Positions 23,259-30,475 of a stretch of 36,573 bases of DNA are shown in pieces. The stretch's first letter is position 1, and every line of letters starts with the position of its first letter. The position numbers and the translations under genes are program-made. The DNA comes from an uncultured bacterium (GTDB lineage Bacteria; Patescibacteriota; Minisyncoccia; Moranbacterales; GWC2-37-73). The stretch covers positions 1-36,573 of the forward strand of contig CAINNK010000018.1 of the NCBI GenBank assembly GCA_903851135.1. Direction: 5' to 3'. The notes beneath the pieces are model-generated. The model did no database searches. It saw only the letters and a program-made list of their open reading frames with translations, and had not been told where the DNA came from.

Positions 23259-23284
23259 GAAAAAGCCTAGAAGGCTTCTTTTTC
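23259..23284 (+). terminator. Terminator-like hairpin in the rny leader
   Basis: AAGCC and GGCTT with a 5-base loop, then CTTTTTC, 38 bases before the rny start. It could end transcription from upstream or attenuate rny. Confidence 0.5.
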
Positions 23285-23322
23285 GGTGTGTGTTTTTTGC
23301 CAGTCTTGGTGGCAACGTTAGT

Positions 23323-24843
23323 ATGGAAATAATAATTTTTAGTATCGTCGCAGTCGTTGCCGGTTTTATTCTTGGATATTTTTTGCGTCAGTCAATTGCT
23401 CGCAAGCGGTTGGACAGTGCGGAGGGAAAAATCGAAAAGTTGGTCGAAGAAGCTGAGAAAAAATCTCAGGAACTTGTTTTGAATGCAAAAAAACAAGCAG
23501 TGGAAATTCTCGAACAAGCCAAGAAGAAAGAAGATGAAAGAGAACAACAAATCATTAGGAATGAGCAACGCCTTGAAAAGCGAGAAAATGTGATTGATCA
23601 AAAAACTGAAGAAATTGAGCAGACCAAAAAATTGCTTGAACAAAAAGTTGAAGAAGTGAAAAAAATCAGACAGCAATCAGAAGAAACTCGTCAGAGCGAA
23701 TTGGATAGACTTGAAAAAATAGCTGGACTTTCGAAGGAGCAAGCCAAAAGCATTTTGTTGCAACTGACCGAAGAAGAAAATCGTGGAGCTTTGGCTGAAA
23801 GAATTGCCAAAATTGAAAGGCAGGGTAATGATGAGATTGAAAAAAGAGCCAAAAACATCATGACCAGCGTGATTCAAAAATATGCCGGTTCTCACGCGGC
23901 GGAAGTTGTCACGACGACTGTTTCAATTCCATCTGATGAAGTCAAAGGGCGTATCATTGGACGTGAAGGTCGAAACATCAAAGCGTTGGAAAAATTAACC
24001 GGAGTCGAAATCATCGTGGATGATACTCCAGAAGCGGTGGTGATTTCTGGTTTTGATCCGGTGCGCCGAGAAATTGCCAGAATCACTTTGGAAAAATTAA
24101 TCGGTGATGGTCGCATTCATCCAACTCGCATTGAAGAGGCCTATGAGTTTGCCAAAAAAGAAATTGACAACAAGGTCAAAGAGGCCGGTGAAGCAGCCAC
24201 TTATGATTTGGGAATTGCCGGACTTGATCCAAAGTTGGTTTATCTGTTGGGTCGACTTCGTTATCGAACTAGTTTTGGCCAAAATGTGCTCTTGCATTCT
24301 TTGGAAGTGGCCCATCTTTCTGGCGCCCTGGCGGCTGAACTTGGGGCTGACGTAACGGTGGCGAAAAAGGCTGGCCTGCTACATGATATTGGCAAGGCGG
24401 TTGACCATGAGATCCAAGGTACTCACATCGAAATCGGAATCAAAATTTTGGAAAGATTCAACATGCCGAAAGAGGTTATCGATGCCATGAAATCCCATCA
24501 TGAAGATTATCCTTTTGAAACACCGGAATCTTTCATTATTGCAGCAGCTGATGCCATTTCTGCTAGTCGTCCTGGAGCTCGCAAGGACACCTTGGAAAAA
24601 TATCTGAAACGCTTGGAAGAATTGGAAGCCACGGCAAATTCTTTTGCCGGGGTGGAGAGAACCTATGCGATTCAAGCTGGTCGTGAAATTCGCGTGTTCG
24701 TCAAACCAGAAATGGTGGATGATTTGGGCGCTCTGAAATTGGCGCGAGAAATTGCTGACAAGATTGAACAGGACTTGAAATATCCAGGCGAGATTCGTGT
24801 TAATGTTTTGCGTGAAACCAGAAGTGTGGAATACGCAAGGTAA
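23323..24843 (+). CDS. rny: Ribonuclease Y
   Basis: A membrane-anchored endoribonuclease that starts mRNA decay. I start it at ATG 23323 (506 aa), giving the usual N-terminal membrane helix (IIIFSIVAVVAGFILGYFL). Then come a long coiled coil (about residues 25-190), a KH domain (GRIIGREGRNIKALEKLTGV) and an HD phosphohydrolase domain with LLHDIGKAVDHE; the C-terminal RNase Y domain is complete (GREIRVFVKPEMVDD). The eleven extra residues in the ORF track lack the family pattern. Confidence 0.97.
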   Translation: MEIIIFSIVAVVAGFILGYFLRQSIARKRLDSAEGKIEKLVEEAEKKSQELVLNAKKQAVEILEQAKKKEDEREQQIIRNEQRLEKRENVIDQKTEEIEQTKKLLEQKVEEVKKIRQQSEETRQSELDRLEKIAGLSKEQAKSILLQLTEEENRGALAERIAKIERQGNDEIEKRAKNIMTSVIQKYAGSHAAEVVTTTVSIPSDEVKGRIIGREGRNIKALEKLTGVEIIVDDTPEAVVISGFDPVRREIARITLEKLIGDGRIHPTRIEEAYEFAKKEIDNKVKEAGEAATYDLGIAGLDPKLVYLLGRLRYRTSFGQNVLLHSLEVAHLSGALAAELGADVTVAKKAGLLHDIGKAVDHEIQGTHIEIGIKILERFNMPKEVIDAMKSHHEDYPFETPESFIIAAADAISASRPGARKDTLEKYLKRLEELEATANSFAGVERTYAIQAGREIRVFVKPEMVDDLGALKLAREIADKIEQDLKYPGEIRVNVLRETRSVEYAR

Positions 24844-24845
24844 AC

Positions 24846-24945
24846 TCTACGAATTACGAAAAATACGAATGTACGAAAAATGATTTTAGTATAAATTTTA
24901 GAAAGATTATATTTTTCTCACATTAGTACGTTCGTATTTCGTAGG
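24846..24945. repeat. Word-repeat inverted repeat (word TACGAA)
   Basis: CTACGAATTACGAAAAATAC and GAATGTACGAAAAATG on the left; the complements CATTAGTACGTTCGTATTTC and GTAG on the right; AT-rich spacer. It follows rny and precedes the HU promoter region. Confidence 0.75.
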
Positions 24946-25038
24946 TATGTGTATAACTTATTTGCTTTATTGGCGCTAAAAATAGTAGAATAGGAAGAGT
25001 TAGAAATTAAACTATAAACTAGGAAGGAAGGTGACACT

Positions 25039-25320
25039 ATGGCTAATGTAAATAAAGACGCTCTTATCAGCGCAATCGCAACAAAAACAGATCTTTCTAA
25101 AAAAGCAGTTGAAGGAGTTATCGAAGCTTTTGAGGAAATGATTACTGAAGAAATCAGAAAAGGAAACAAGGTGACACTAACAGGTTTTGGAACTTTCAAA
25201 GTTTCTCAACGCGCAGCTCGAGAAGGAATCAACCCTCAAACAAAGGCGAAGATCCAAATCCCTGCAATGACTGTCCCTAAATTTACTGCTGGAAAAGCAC
25301 TCAAAGAAGCAGTTAAATAG
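25039..25320 (+). CDS. hup: HU-family DNA-binding protein
   Basis: A 93-residue histone-like protein that bends and compacts DNA as a dimer. The N-terminal helices (KDALISAIATKTDLSKKAVE), the GFGTF turn and the arm region (INPQTKAKIQIPAMTVPKFTAGK) match HU. The arm lacks the usual RNPQT Arg (INPQT here), a minor variation. AGGAAGGAAGGTGA upstream is a strong ribosome-binding site, exceptional among the core genes here, as expected for a very abundant protein. Confidence 0.96.
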   Translation: MANVNKDALISAIATKTDLSKKAVEGVIEAFEEMITEEIRKGNKVTLTGFGTFKVSQRAAREGINPQTKAKIQIPAMTVPKFTAGKALKEAVK

Positions 25321-25364
25321 ATTTTATCTGAATATATTTTTTTTAAATATATATAAAAGATAGC

Positions 25365-25399
25365 AACAAAACCCGCCGTGATGGCGGGTTTTGTTTTTT
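25365..25399 (+). terminator. Terminator of the HU gene
   Basis: AACAAAACCCGCC and GGCGGGTTTTGTT around GTGAT, followed by TTTT. Confidence 0.9.
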
Positions 25400-25627
25400 G
25401 AAAAAACTAAATGAGATATTTTAGATCATACGTAATATGGGGTTTTATAAGCTAAGTTGAAAATTTTTATGAGTTTGTTTACTTTTTAGGACACGCTCTT
25501 GGTTAGGAGCTATAACCAATCGCTTGCAGTTCGCTGTCGCTCATAATTGTCTAAAAAGCAAACAAGCTCATAAAAATCAGAACTATAAATTGCACTTTGT
25601 CAGATATTTTATATTAAATTATTTGCC
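25400..25627. other. Intergenic region downstream of HU
   Basis: Without a supported ORF; it contains the first copy of the long cloverleaf-like repeat (25449-25585). Confidence 0.5.
25449..25585. repeat. Cloverleaf-like repeat, copy A
   Basis: The outer stem pairs 25464-25489 with 25551-25576 (26 positions, 1 mismatch, 1 G-U). Inside are TTGGTT/AACCAA and CAG/CTG hairpins. A second copy at 33330-33470 shares both arms, the AGCTAAGTT flank, GGACACGC and a compensating pair change in the inner stem. Confidence 0.8.
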
Positions 25628-26380
25628 CTAGCTCAAATTTTTGTTAGTCTCAGGTTGACTCAGCCACATGATTTCAAAGATACTTTTCAAGGTGTCGTGA
25701 ATTTTTTTGCTTTCAATAATAAGGCCAATGTTTTCTCGATGAGCAATGATGGCGATTTTGTCTTTTGCGTATAAATTTATTTCGGCGCTAAAAAAGAATT
25801 GATCGGATTTTATGATTTTCATTTGACGCAAGTGAAGCGGGTCTTTTTCATTCATGCTGTTCATGAATTTTGACTGGACAGCAAACATGCGCATCGGAAT
25901 TTTGCTGGCAATTCTTTTTTGCATGTAATAATCCAAAATGAAGGACTTGTCAAAATAGTCGATACGATCATCAGAATACCAACCCAGAATTTCCGTGCCT
26001 TTATATTGCAGCGTATCCTTGTATACCTCTTTCACGCCTTCAACTCCTTCAAAATAGCGGACCTTGGGTTTGTGATCCATGGCGTTAGCAATGGAAAGCA
26101 GCTCTGGCATCAGTTTGCTGATGGTCTCGGTTTTTTCGCGCAGGTGCTCTTCAATTCGCAGGGGATTCTCAGCCAGATAGATGTTTCGGCCTTCTCTCTT
26201 CACCAGGCTGACATAGCCCTTGTTTTTGAGGGCTTCGATTTCAAGATAGACCGTGGCGCGCTTGATGCCGGATTTTTGGGTGATTTTGGCGATGTTGCCT
26301 TCGCCCAATTCCAAAAGTGCCAAATAGACCTTGGCTTCTTTCTCACTAAAACCCGCCTCGATTAAATTCTTGTATAACAT
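25628..26380 (-). CDS. TrmB-family transcriptional regulator (module B)
   Basis: 250 residues. Winged helix at 1-70 (LIEAGFSEKEAKVYLALLEL, then KSGIKRATVYLEIEALKNKG), coiled coil at about 80-100, then the TrmB effector domain (KPKVRYFEGVEGVKEVYKDT ... DKIAIIAHRENIGLIIESKK). The start at 26380 leaves 33 bases to the predicted transcription start. A dyad AGTGA-N9-TCACT covers that start, so the protein probably represses itself. Divergent from a small hypothetical gene at 26582. Confidence 0.92.
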   Translation of the reverse strand: MLYKNLIEAGFSEKEAKVYLALLELGEGNIAKITQKSGIKRATVYLEIEALKNKGYVSLVKREGRNIYLAENPLRIEEHLREKTETISKLMPELLSIANAMDHKPKVRYFEGVEGVKEVYKDTLQYKGTEILGWYSDDRIDYFDKSFILDYYMQKRIASKIPMRMFAVQSKFMNSMNEKDPLHLRQMKIIKSDQFFFSAEINLYAKDKIAIIAHRENIGLIIESKKIHDTLKSIFEIMWLSQPETNKNLS

Positions 26381-26395
26381 AGGTTTTTCTTAAAG

Positions 26396-26414
26396 TGATA
26401 TAAAACATGTCACT
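26396..26414. promoter_or_regulatory. Dyad operator candidate of module B
   Basis: AGTGATAAAACATGTCACT: arms AGTGA and TCACT with 9 bases between. It begins at the predicted +1 of the minus-strand trmB promoter. Confidence 0.6.
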
Positions 26415-26419
26415 ATTTT

Positions 26420-26448
26420 AGTATACACCTTTTTGGCTTAAAAGTCAA
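26420..26448 (-). promoter_or_regulatory. Promoter of the module B trmB gene
   Basis: On the minus strand: TTGACT, a 17-bp spacer and TATACT, preceded by GTG. Confidence 0.75.
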
Positions 26449-26496
26449 CTAAGATAGCTTATTTTTGTAATAATCATACAAAACTTGCAAGTATTC

Positions 26497-26524
26497 TTGA
26501 TATTATTTCTCTTTAGCCTATAAT
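26497..26524 (+). promoter_or_regulatory. Promoter of the small module B gene
   Basis: TTGATA, a 16-bp spacer and a perfect TATAAT. The palindrome ACTTGCAAGT lies just upstream of the -35. Confidence 0.7.
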
Positions 26525-26529
26525 AACCA

Positions 26530-26554
26530 GTTACGATGAATGGTTCATTGTGAC
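26530..26554 (+). promoter_or_regulatory. 5'-terminal hairpin of the small module B mRNA
   Basis: GTTACGATGAA and TTCATTGTGAC form an 11-bp stem (two G-U pairs) with a TGG triloop, starting at the predicted +1. A very similar hairpin heads the mRNA of the gene at 31582. Confidence 0.7.
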
Positions 26555-26581
26555 AAGTTCCTTAAAAAAACGGAGATAAAA

Positions 26582-26827
26582 ATGAGATACATATTTATTT
26601 CAAAAAAAGAAAAAGACTATATGAATGCTACCGGGAATATTCCTGATAGCATTAGAAATGCAACGGACGGTTGTTGCTCAGGGATTAAAACTCCAGAGCA
26701 AAAAAAGGAAGCCCTAAGGCTTCAAAATGAAAAAGCAATAAGGGATTCCAAAGTGGCAATGGAAAGACTTGCACTCGAGGCATCTTATGATGCTCTCTTG
26801 CTAAGCCTAGCACAACGTAAAAAGTGA
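26582..26827 (+). CDS. Small hypothetical protein (module B)
   Basis: 81 residues from ATG 26582, preceded by CGGAGAT at optimal spacing; the longer ORF starts inside the leader hairpin. The sequence is soluble, charged and helical (KKEALRLQNEKAIRDSKVAM), with NATDGCCSG near the middle. No family is recognised. It is a single-gene unit divergent from trmB. Confidence 0.6.
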   Translation: MRYIFISKKEKDYMNATGNIPDSIRNATDGCCSGIKTPEQKKEALRLQNEKAIRDSKVAMERLALEASYDALLLSLAQRKK

Positions 26828-27051
26828 ATACTAGAGTAGAAAAAAGCAGGCCAACTTGAAAATCTTTTCAAGTTGGCCTCCATCCTTGAGAGTATGAAAA
26901 ATTCGTACTTTCAAGAAATGGAGAAGGCAGGATAATGTGGTTTCCTCCAAAGACGGACAGGCAGGTCGGAGACGCTGAACCGACAATGGTTCATTGAAAA
27001 TTTAGTAAAATTAGATAAAACGTCAGCAACTTCTATTGGGCCAGTTTGATA
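26828..27051 (+). other. Structured non-coding region after the module B gene (possible remnant of a lost cassette)
   Basis: It starts with a 14-bp perfect hairpin (GGCCAACTTGAAAA and complement, 26849-26878) without a T-run. A second hairpin follows (CTTGAGAGTA/TACTTTCAAG within TCCAT/ATGGA), then GC-rich ACGGACAGGCAGGTCGGAGA, and finally AATGGTTCATTGAAAATTTA, which resembles the leader ends of the accessory genes. No ORF follows; the sequence runs directly into the 3' end of the next trmB. Confidence 0.45.
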
Positions 27052-27792
27052 TTAGCGAAGATTATTCCAAAGCAAATTAAAGATGGCTCGTTGGGTGTCG
27101 GCGATTTGTTTGGACTCGATAATGACGCCGATTTTTTCTTCGCCCAGGGAAATGATAGCGACTTTGTCTTGGTAGATGTTAATTTCGTTGGTGATGGAGA
27201 ATTTGTTTTTGGGGATCATGAGCGTTTGGCGCAATTCTTGCTTGTTGTCGTTGAGATGATTGTGGGCATATTCATCAGTGGGCATGATTAGCTTCTGTTT
27301 GATTTTTTTGGCAACTCTTTTTTTGATGTAGGTGCTGATGGCACTTTCGGAAAAAAGTTTGTAGATTCCTTCGAAAGTTGCAAAGCCAAGCACCTCTGAC
27401 CCATCTGGAAGATCAAGCATTTCATAATAAGCAGCGACGAGGCCTTCTTTGCCTTCGTAGAATTTAATTTTTGGTTTGGCTGGGGAAGTTGAAGTTAGCA
27501 GTGAGAGATCAGGAATAAGATTGTCTAAAATTTCTTTTTGGCGATCAATAATTTTCTTGAGTTTTTGGGGCTGAACTGCGCCATAGAGTTTTCTTTTGCC
27601 AGAAATGCTCACTTCCAAGAGACCTTTCTCAAGCATTCCACCCAGGAATTCATAAATCGTGCCGCGTTTGAGGTCTGATTTTTGGGCGAGTTTAGAAATG
27701 GTAGCTGGGCCGTTTTCCAAGGCAACTAGGTATAAGCGGGCTTCTTTTTGGCTCAAACCAAGTTTTTGAAGTTGACTCAAAGGTTTTTCCAT
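27052..27792 (-). CDS. TrmB-family transcriptional regulator (module C)
   Basis: 246 residues: winged helix (LGLSQKEARLYLVALENGPA, then KSDLKRGTIYEFLGGMLEKG), coiled coil, and effector domain (KPKIKFYEGKEGLVAAYYEM ... EEKIGVIIESKQIADTQRAI). Closest in the window to the truncated copy at 121-591. It is divergent from the genes at 28017-29778. The intergenic region carries the inverted pair TTCCGACACTTT / AAAGTGTCGGAA and a third, direct copy abutting the -35 of the rightward promoter, consistent with control of both directions. Confidence 0.92.
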   Translation of the reverse strand: MEKPLSQLQKLGLSQKEARLYLVALENGPATISKLAQKSDLKRGTIYEFLGGMLEKGLLEVSISGKRKLYGAVQPQKLKKIIDRQKEILDNLIPDLSLLTSTSPAKPKIKFYEGKEGLVAAYYEMLDLPDGSEVLGFATFEGIYKLFSESAISTYIKKRVAKKIKQKLIMPTDEYAHNHLNDNKQELRQTLMIPKNKFSITNEINIYQDKVAIISLGEEKIGVIIESKQIADTQRAIFNLLWNNLR

Positions 27793-27816
27793 AGCTTTAA
27801 GTTAGTTGTTTAAATA

Positions 27817-27925
27817 TTCCGACACTTTAGCTAAGCTTATTATAGTACACTAGATATAATATGTAAATATAGCTATAAATTAGGCAAAAGTGTCGGAAAA
27901 ACCTCAAAAACAAAGCGTCGGAAAA
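27817..27925. promoter_or_regulatory. Operator array of module C (three GTGTCGGAA-type sites)
   Basis: TTCCGACACTTT (27817-27828) is the exact complement of AAAGTGTCGGAA (27887-27898). A third copy AAAGCGTCGGAAAA lies at 27912-27925, 25 bases from the second and in the same orientation, ending 3 bases before the -35 of the next promoter. Confidence 0.75.
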
Positions 27926-27928
27926 GTC

Positions 27929-27957
27929 TTGACAAACCTCAAAATTCGTGCTAAGCT
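27929..27957 (+). promoter_or_regulatory. Promoter of the module C operon
   Basis: A perfect TTGACA, a 17-bp spacer ending TGC and TAAGCT. It lies directly downstream of the third operator copy. Confidence 0.7.
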
Positions 27958-28016
27958 AGACCGTTAATGAATTTTCAGTTAACAATGTTACTTAACAATA
28001 AAAAACGGAGACAATC

Positions 28017-28442
28017 ATGCACGGTAATGAAATTATTGATTGCGATGCTTTTCCATTTGTTCCTCCAGGATGGATGATTAAGGAACACAGAAAGGGTGGG
28101 AAGTTAGAATGGGTTTCTGAAAAAATTTCTTTGTATTTTTCTGCGGAACAGGAAAAAGGAGAAGGCATAAATGGTTTTGAGCTTCAGAAAAAATTGGAAA
28201 CAAAGCAAGTGCTCAATGCTAATGTCCTTGATTCCTTGCTTATTAATAAGGACCGTATTCCAGTGGAATGGGAAGATAAATGGGTATTTTTCTGGGGAAC
28301 AATTTATGTTTGCTATTGTGATCGACAGGAAATTTTAGCTGTCCGTTGTCTTAGGAGCAGTGACGGCCAATGGGAAGGAGATTATGGTGTTATTAATTTT
28401 AATTTCAAATGCAATTTTCCTGCTGCAATACTCATAAATTAA
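28017..28442 (+). CDS. Hypothetical protein with an FFWGTIY motif
   Basis: 141 residues. GGWMIKEHRKGGKLEW near the N-terminus, LNANVLDSLL in the middle, WVFFWGTIYVCYCDRQE and NFPAAILIN at the end; I recall this arrangement as a recurrent hypothetical family in Patescibacteria, from memory only. Function unknown; no membrane segment or signal peptide. CGGAGAC lies 7 bases before the ATG. First gene of the module C operon. Confidence 0.7.
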   Translation: MHGNEIIDCDAFPFVPPGWMIKEHRKGGKLEWVSEKISLYFSAEQEKGEGINGFELQKKLETKQVLNANVLDSLLINKDRIPVEWEDKWVFFWGTIYVCYCDRQEILAVRCLRSSDGQWEGDYGVINFNFKCNFPAAILIN

Positions 28443-28476
28443 AATATTTGTTTAAAAACAAAAAATGGAGACTGTA

Positions 28477-29193
28477 ATGAATCCAGAACATCTTGAAATA
28501 CTGAAAGGCGGAATCGAGAAATGGAATGACTTCCGTGAAGGTCAATGTGGCGATAAAATCCCAGATTTTAGTGGCGCAGATTTAAGCGGAATGAATCTTC
28601 AGAAAGCTAAATTTGAAAATGCAAACATGAATGGGGTGGATTTTACTTTTGCTGACTTAACTGGAGCTGACTTAAGTGAAGCAGGGTTAGCAAGCTCATG
28701 CTTTAATAAGGCAACACTTGTTTCAACTAATTTTAGTCGAGCAAGTCTTTGTGGGGCAATTTTCAGAATGGCAAATGCTGAGTATGCACTTTTTGATTCG
28801 GCTAATCTTAAAAGAACAAGATTCGGATTAGCAAATTTAAATGGCGCTTGCCTGGCTAATGCTGACCTAAGAAATGCAAAATTTAATGAAGCAAGTCTTG
28901 TTTGGGCTGATTTGCATTTTGCATGTCTTTATAAAACAAGTTTTTATAAAGCTAATGCTACCTGCGCGAGCTTTAATGGTGCTAACTTGATGAAGTCTAG
29001 TTTTTATCATACAAATCTAGCGCAAGCAACATTCAGAAAAGCTGATTTAACGGAAGCTATAATGAGAAGGTCAAATATTTTTAGCACTGTTTTCGCAGAA
29101 GCATGCTTAGAGTCGGCAGACTTCAGAAAAGTTGAGAATTATTATGGAGCTAGTTTTAGATTTGCAAAAACGAAGGATATGAAAAGATGGTAA
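28477..29193 (+). CDS. Pentapeptide-repeat protein
   Basis: 238 residues from ATG 28477; the ORF-track start at 28465 lies in the TGGAGA ribosome-binding site. After a short helical head (NPEHLEILKGGIEKWNDFRE) the rest consists of about 30 A(D/N)LxX pentapeptides (for example ADLTGADLSEAG, ANLNGACLANADLRNA), which form a right-handed quadrilateral beta-helix. Some such proteins mimic DNA and bind gyrase, but no gyrase-specific feature is visible. Cys and Phe are unusually common inside the repeats. Second gene of the module C operon. Confidence 0.93.
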   Translation: MNPEHLEILKGGIEKWNDFREGQCGDKIPDFSGADLSGMNLQKAKFENANMNGVDFTFADLTGADLSEAGLASSCFNKATLVSTNFSRASLCGAIFRMANAEYALFDSANLKRTRFGLANLNGACLANADLRNAKFNEASLVWADLHFACLYKTSFYKANATCASFNGANLMKSSFYHTNLAQATFRKADLTEAIMRRSNIFSTVFAEACLESADFRKVENYYGASFRFAKTKDMKRW

Positions 29194-29229
29194 ATTTAAA
29201 CTTATCGTTAAACAAAAAAAGGAGATAAT

Positions 29230-29778
29230 ATGAAAACAAAAAAGACGGCCGTTCCGACCTGGCTGAAGAAATATAAGGTTGGCAGCGGAAGTTTCTTTTA
29301 TAACGGAGAGAGAATTTCCTATTCAATCATCAGCAAAGATTTTGAACCAAGATTTCCTGGCTTCGTTGGTTTTCCGGAAGGACACCTCTTTATTTCAGAA
29401 GAGGTGCCTAAAGACTATCGGAAGCCAATATTGATTCATGAGTTCGTTGAATTCACTGAATTTGCAGGGCAAGTTGATCGGTGTCGAAGAGCAGTAGTTC
29501 GTGAATTATTTCATGCCCCCAAGGGCGAGGAATACTCAAGATATTTGGAATATCGAAAGACATTCTTCGAAAGACTTATTGAATTCTATCGCGACTCTAA
29601 TGATGTGAGCGATGAATTTAAAATGGAAATTCAAGGGAGCTATGAGCTGTTGAAAAAGCTGATAGCTCAGCTGGAGACAGAAGATCTTCCAACAGAATGT
29701 CTCGGCGGTCATTCTCTCAAAGAATTCAATAACTTGGATGTCTTTGCAAGAAGGAATATTATCTTGAGAGAAGATTAA
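29230..29778 (+). CDS. Hypothetical protein (module C)
   Basis: 182 residues; AGGAGAT precedes the ATG. A central ILIHEFVEFTEF resembles a metallopeptidase helix but lacks the second His of HExxH, so peptidase activity is doubtful. The C-terminal half is helical and charged (EYRKTFFERLIEFYRD). No signal peptide. It is the last gene before a terminator; no family is recognised. Confidence 0.65.
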   Translation: MKTKKTAVPTWLKKYKVGSGSFFYNGERISYSIISKDFEPRFPGFVGFPEGHLFISEEVPKDYRKPILIHEFVEFTEFAGQVDRCRRAVVRELFHAPKGEEYSRYLEYRKTFFERLIEFYRDSNDVSDEFKMEIQGSYELLKKLIAQLETEDLPTECLGGHSLKEFNNLDVFARRNIILRED

Positions 29779-29799
29779 ACGGTCGTTAAACAAAAACCT

Positions 29800-29823
29800 A
29801 AAGAGCCTGACCAGCTCTTTTTT
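29800..29823 (+). terminator. Terminator of the module C operon
   Basis: AAAGAGC and GCTCTTT with a 7-base loop, then TTTT. Confidence 0.8.
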
Positions 29824-29893
29824 ATTTGGAAAGGTCACTAATTGACTTAAGTGGGAAAATCCTTTAAGATGAATATTAGTTAGTAATCAGCCT

Positions 29894-29966
29894 CGGGGCG
29901 TGGTGTCAACGGCTAGCACGAGTGGTTTGGGACCATTTAGACAGGGTTCGAATCCCTGCGCCCCGA
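29894..29966 (+). tRNA. tRNA-Pro (anticodon TGG)
   Basis: 73 bases. Acceptor CGGGGCG/CGCCCCG with discriminator A, D-stem GTGT/GCAC, anticodon stem AGTGG/CCATT with loop TTTGGGA (TGG at the anticodon, G37 as in other tRNA-Pro), T-stem CAGGG/CCCTG with loop TTCGAAT. The 3' CCA is not encoded. The 3' half recurs as fragments downstream. Confidence 0.95.
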
Positions 29967-29975
29967 CATAAACTG

Positions 29976-30017
29976 AAAACAGAGAAGACTTTTTGAGTCT
30001 TCTCTGTTTTTAGTTTT
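29976..30017 (+). terminator. Terminator of the tRNA gene
   Basis: AAAACAGAGAAGACT and AGTCTTCTCTGTTTT, a 15-bp stem followed by TAGTTTT. Confidence 0.9.
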
Positions 30018-30025
30018 ATATTGAG

Positions 30026-30297
30026 GCAGGGATTCGAACCGGCAGAAGTGAGCGCCGAGAGCAGACGAGGCAAGCGAACATAGATGAATGCGACCATAGG
30101 AGCATTCAGCTCTGCCGCGGGCAACGAGCAATCAGTAGATTGCGAGGCGGAAATCCCTGCGCCCCATATAAAAGACAGGGATTCGAAGGGTATTTCAAAA
30201 AAGCAAACGATTTTGCTTTTTGAAAACCCAGGCTCCGGAGGAGAGTTTTCTCTGTGTACTCACGAGAAAGTTTGGATGAGGAGGAATCCCTGCGCCC
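30026..30297. repeat. Array of tRNA-Pro 3'-end fragments with multi-hairpin inserts
   Basis: GCAGGGATTCGAACC (30026-30040, inverted T-arm), AATCCCTGCGCCCC (30152-30165), ACAGGGATTCGAA (30175-30187, inverted) and AATCCCTGCGCCC (30285-30297). Each pair bounds a piece of about 110-140 bases with its own hairpins (GAATGC/GCATTC, GCAATC/GATTGC, TTTCAAAAAGCAAA with its complement). The ORFs called here contain RRDSNP- and GAGIRT-type peptides, the usual sign of translated tRNA antisense. Confidence 0.75.
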
Positions 30298-30301
30298 TGA
30301 C

Positions 30302-30340
30302 AACAAAAGCATACCAAGTTGGTATGCTTTTGTTATTTTT
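30302..30340. terminator. Perfect hairpin with T-run downstream of the tRNA array
   Basis: AACAAAAGCATACC and GGTATGCTTTTGTT around AAGTT, then ATTTTT. Confidence 0.7.
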
Positions 30341-30344
30341 ATTA

Positions 30345-30400
30345 TCTAGCGAAGCGAGCGAAATGAAAGTAATCTTTCATTTCCGAACGAGCGACGATAA
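30345..30400. repeat. Three-hairpin element next to the module D trmB
   Basis: TTATC/GATAA outer pair enclosing GCGAAGC, the perfect 10-bp hairpin GAAATGAAAG/CTTTCATTTC (loop TAAT) and CGAACG. Confidence 0.45.
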
Positions 30401-30405
30401 CAAAA

Positions 30406-30472
30406 GGTTAATACCTCGAGGCTTGCCTCGTGAGCCCGAAGGGTCCAGGGCTTGCCCTGGGGTATTAATACC
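30406..30472. repeat. Cloverleaf element with two CTTG tetraloops
   Basis: The outer stem TTAATACC/GGTATTAA (8 bp) encloses CGAGG-CTTG-CCTCG, CCC-GAA-GGG and CCAGGG-CTTG-CCCTGG, leaving almost no unpaired bases. It ends 3 bases before the stop codon of trmB. Confidence 0.75.
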
Positions 30473-30475
30473 CTT

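Larger units (their letters stand above)
22946..23322. other. Divergent intergenic region between gpmI and rny
   Basis: It contains word repeats on the gpmI side (22960-23055), a possible rightward promoter (23096-23124) and a terminator-like hairpin just before rny (23259-23284). No ORF is supported. Confidence 0.5.

Noticed and set aside
24379-24675. Minus-strand ORFs inside rny, pcrA, tig, nusA and other core genes
   Set aside because: They are shadows of clearly coding plus-strand frames with family motifs.
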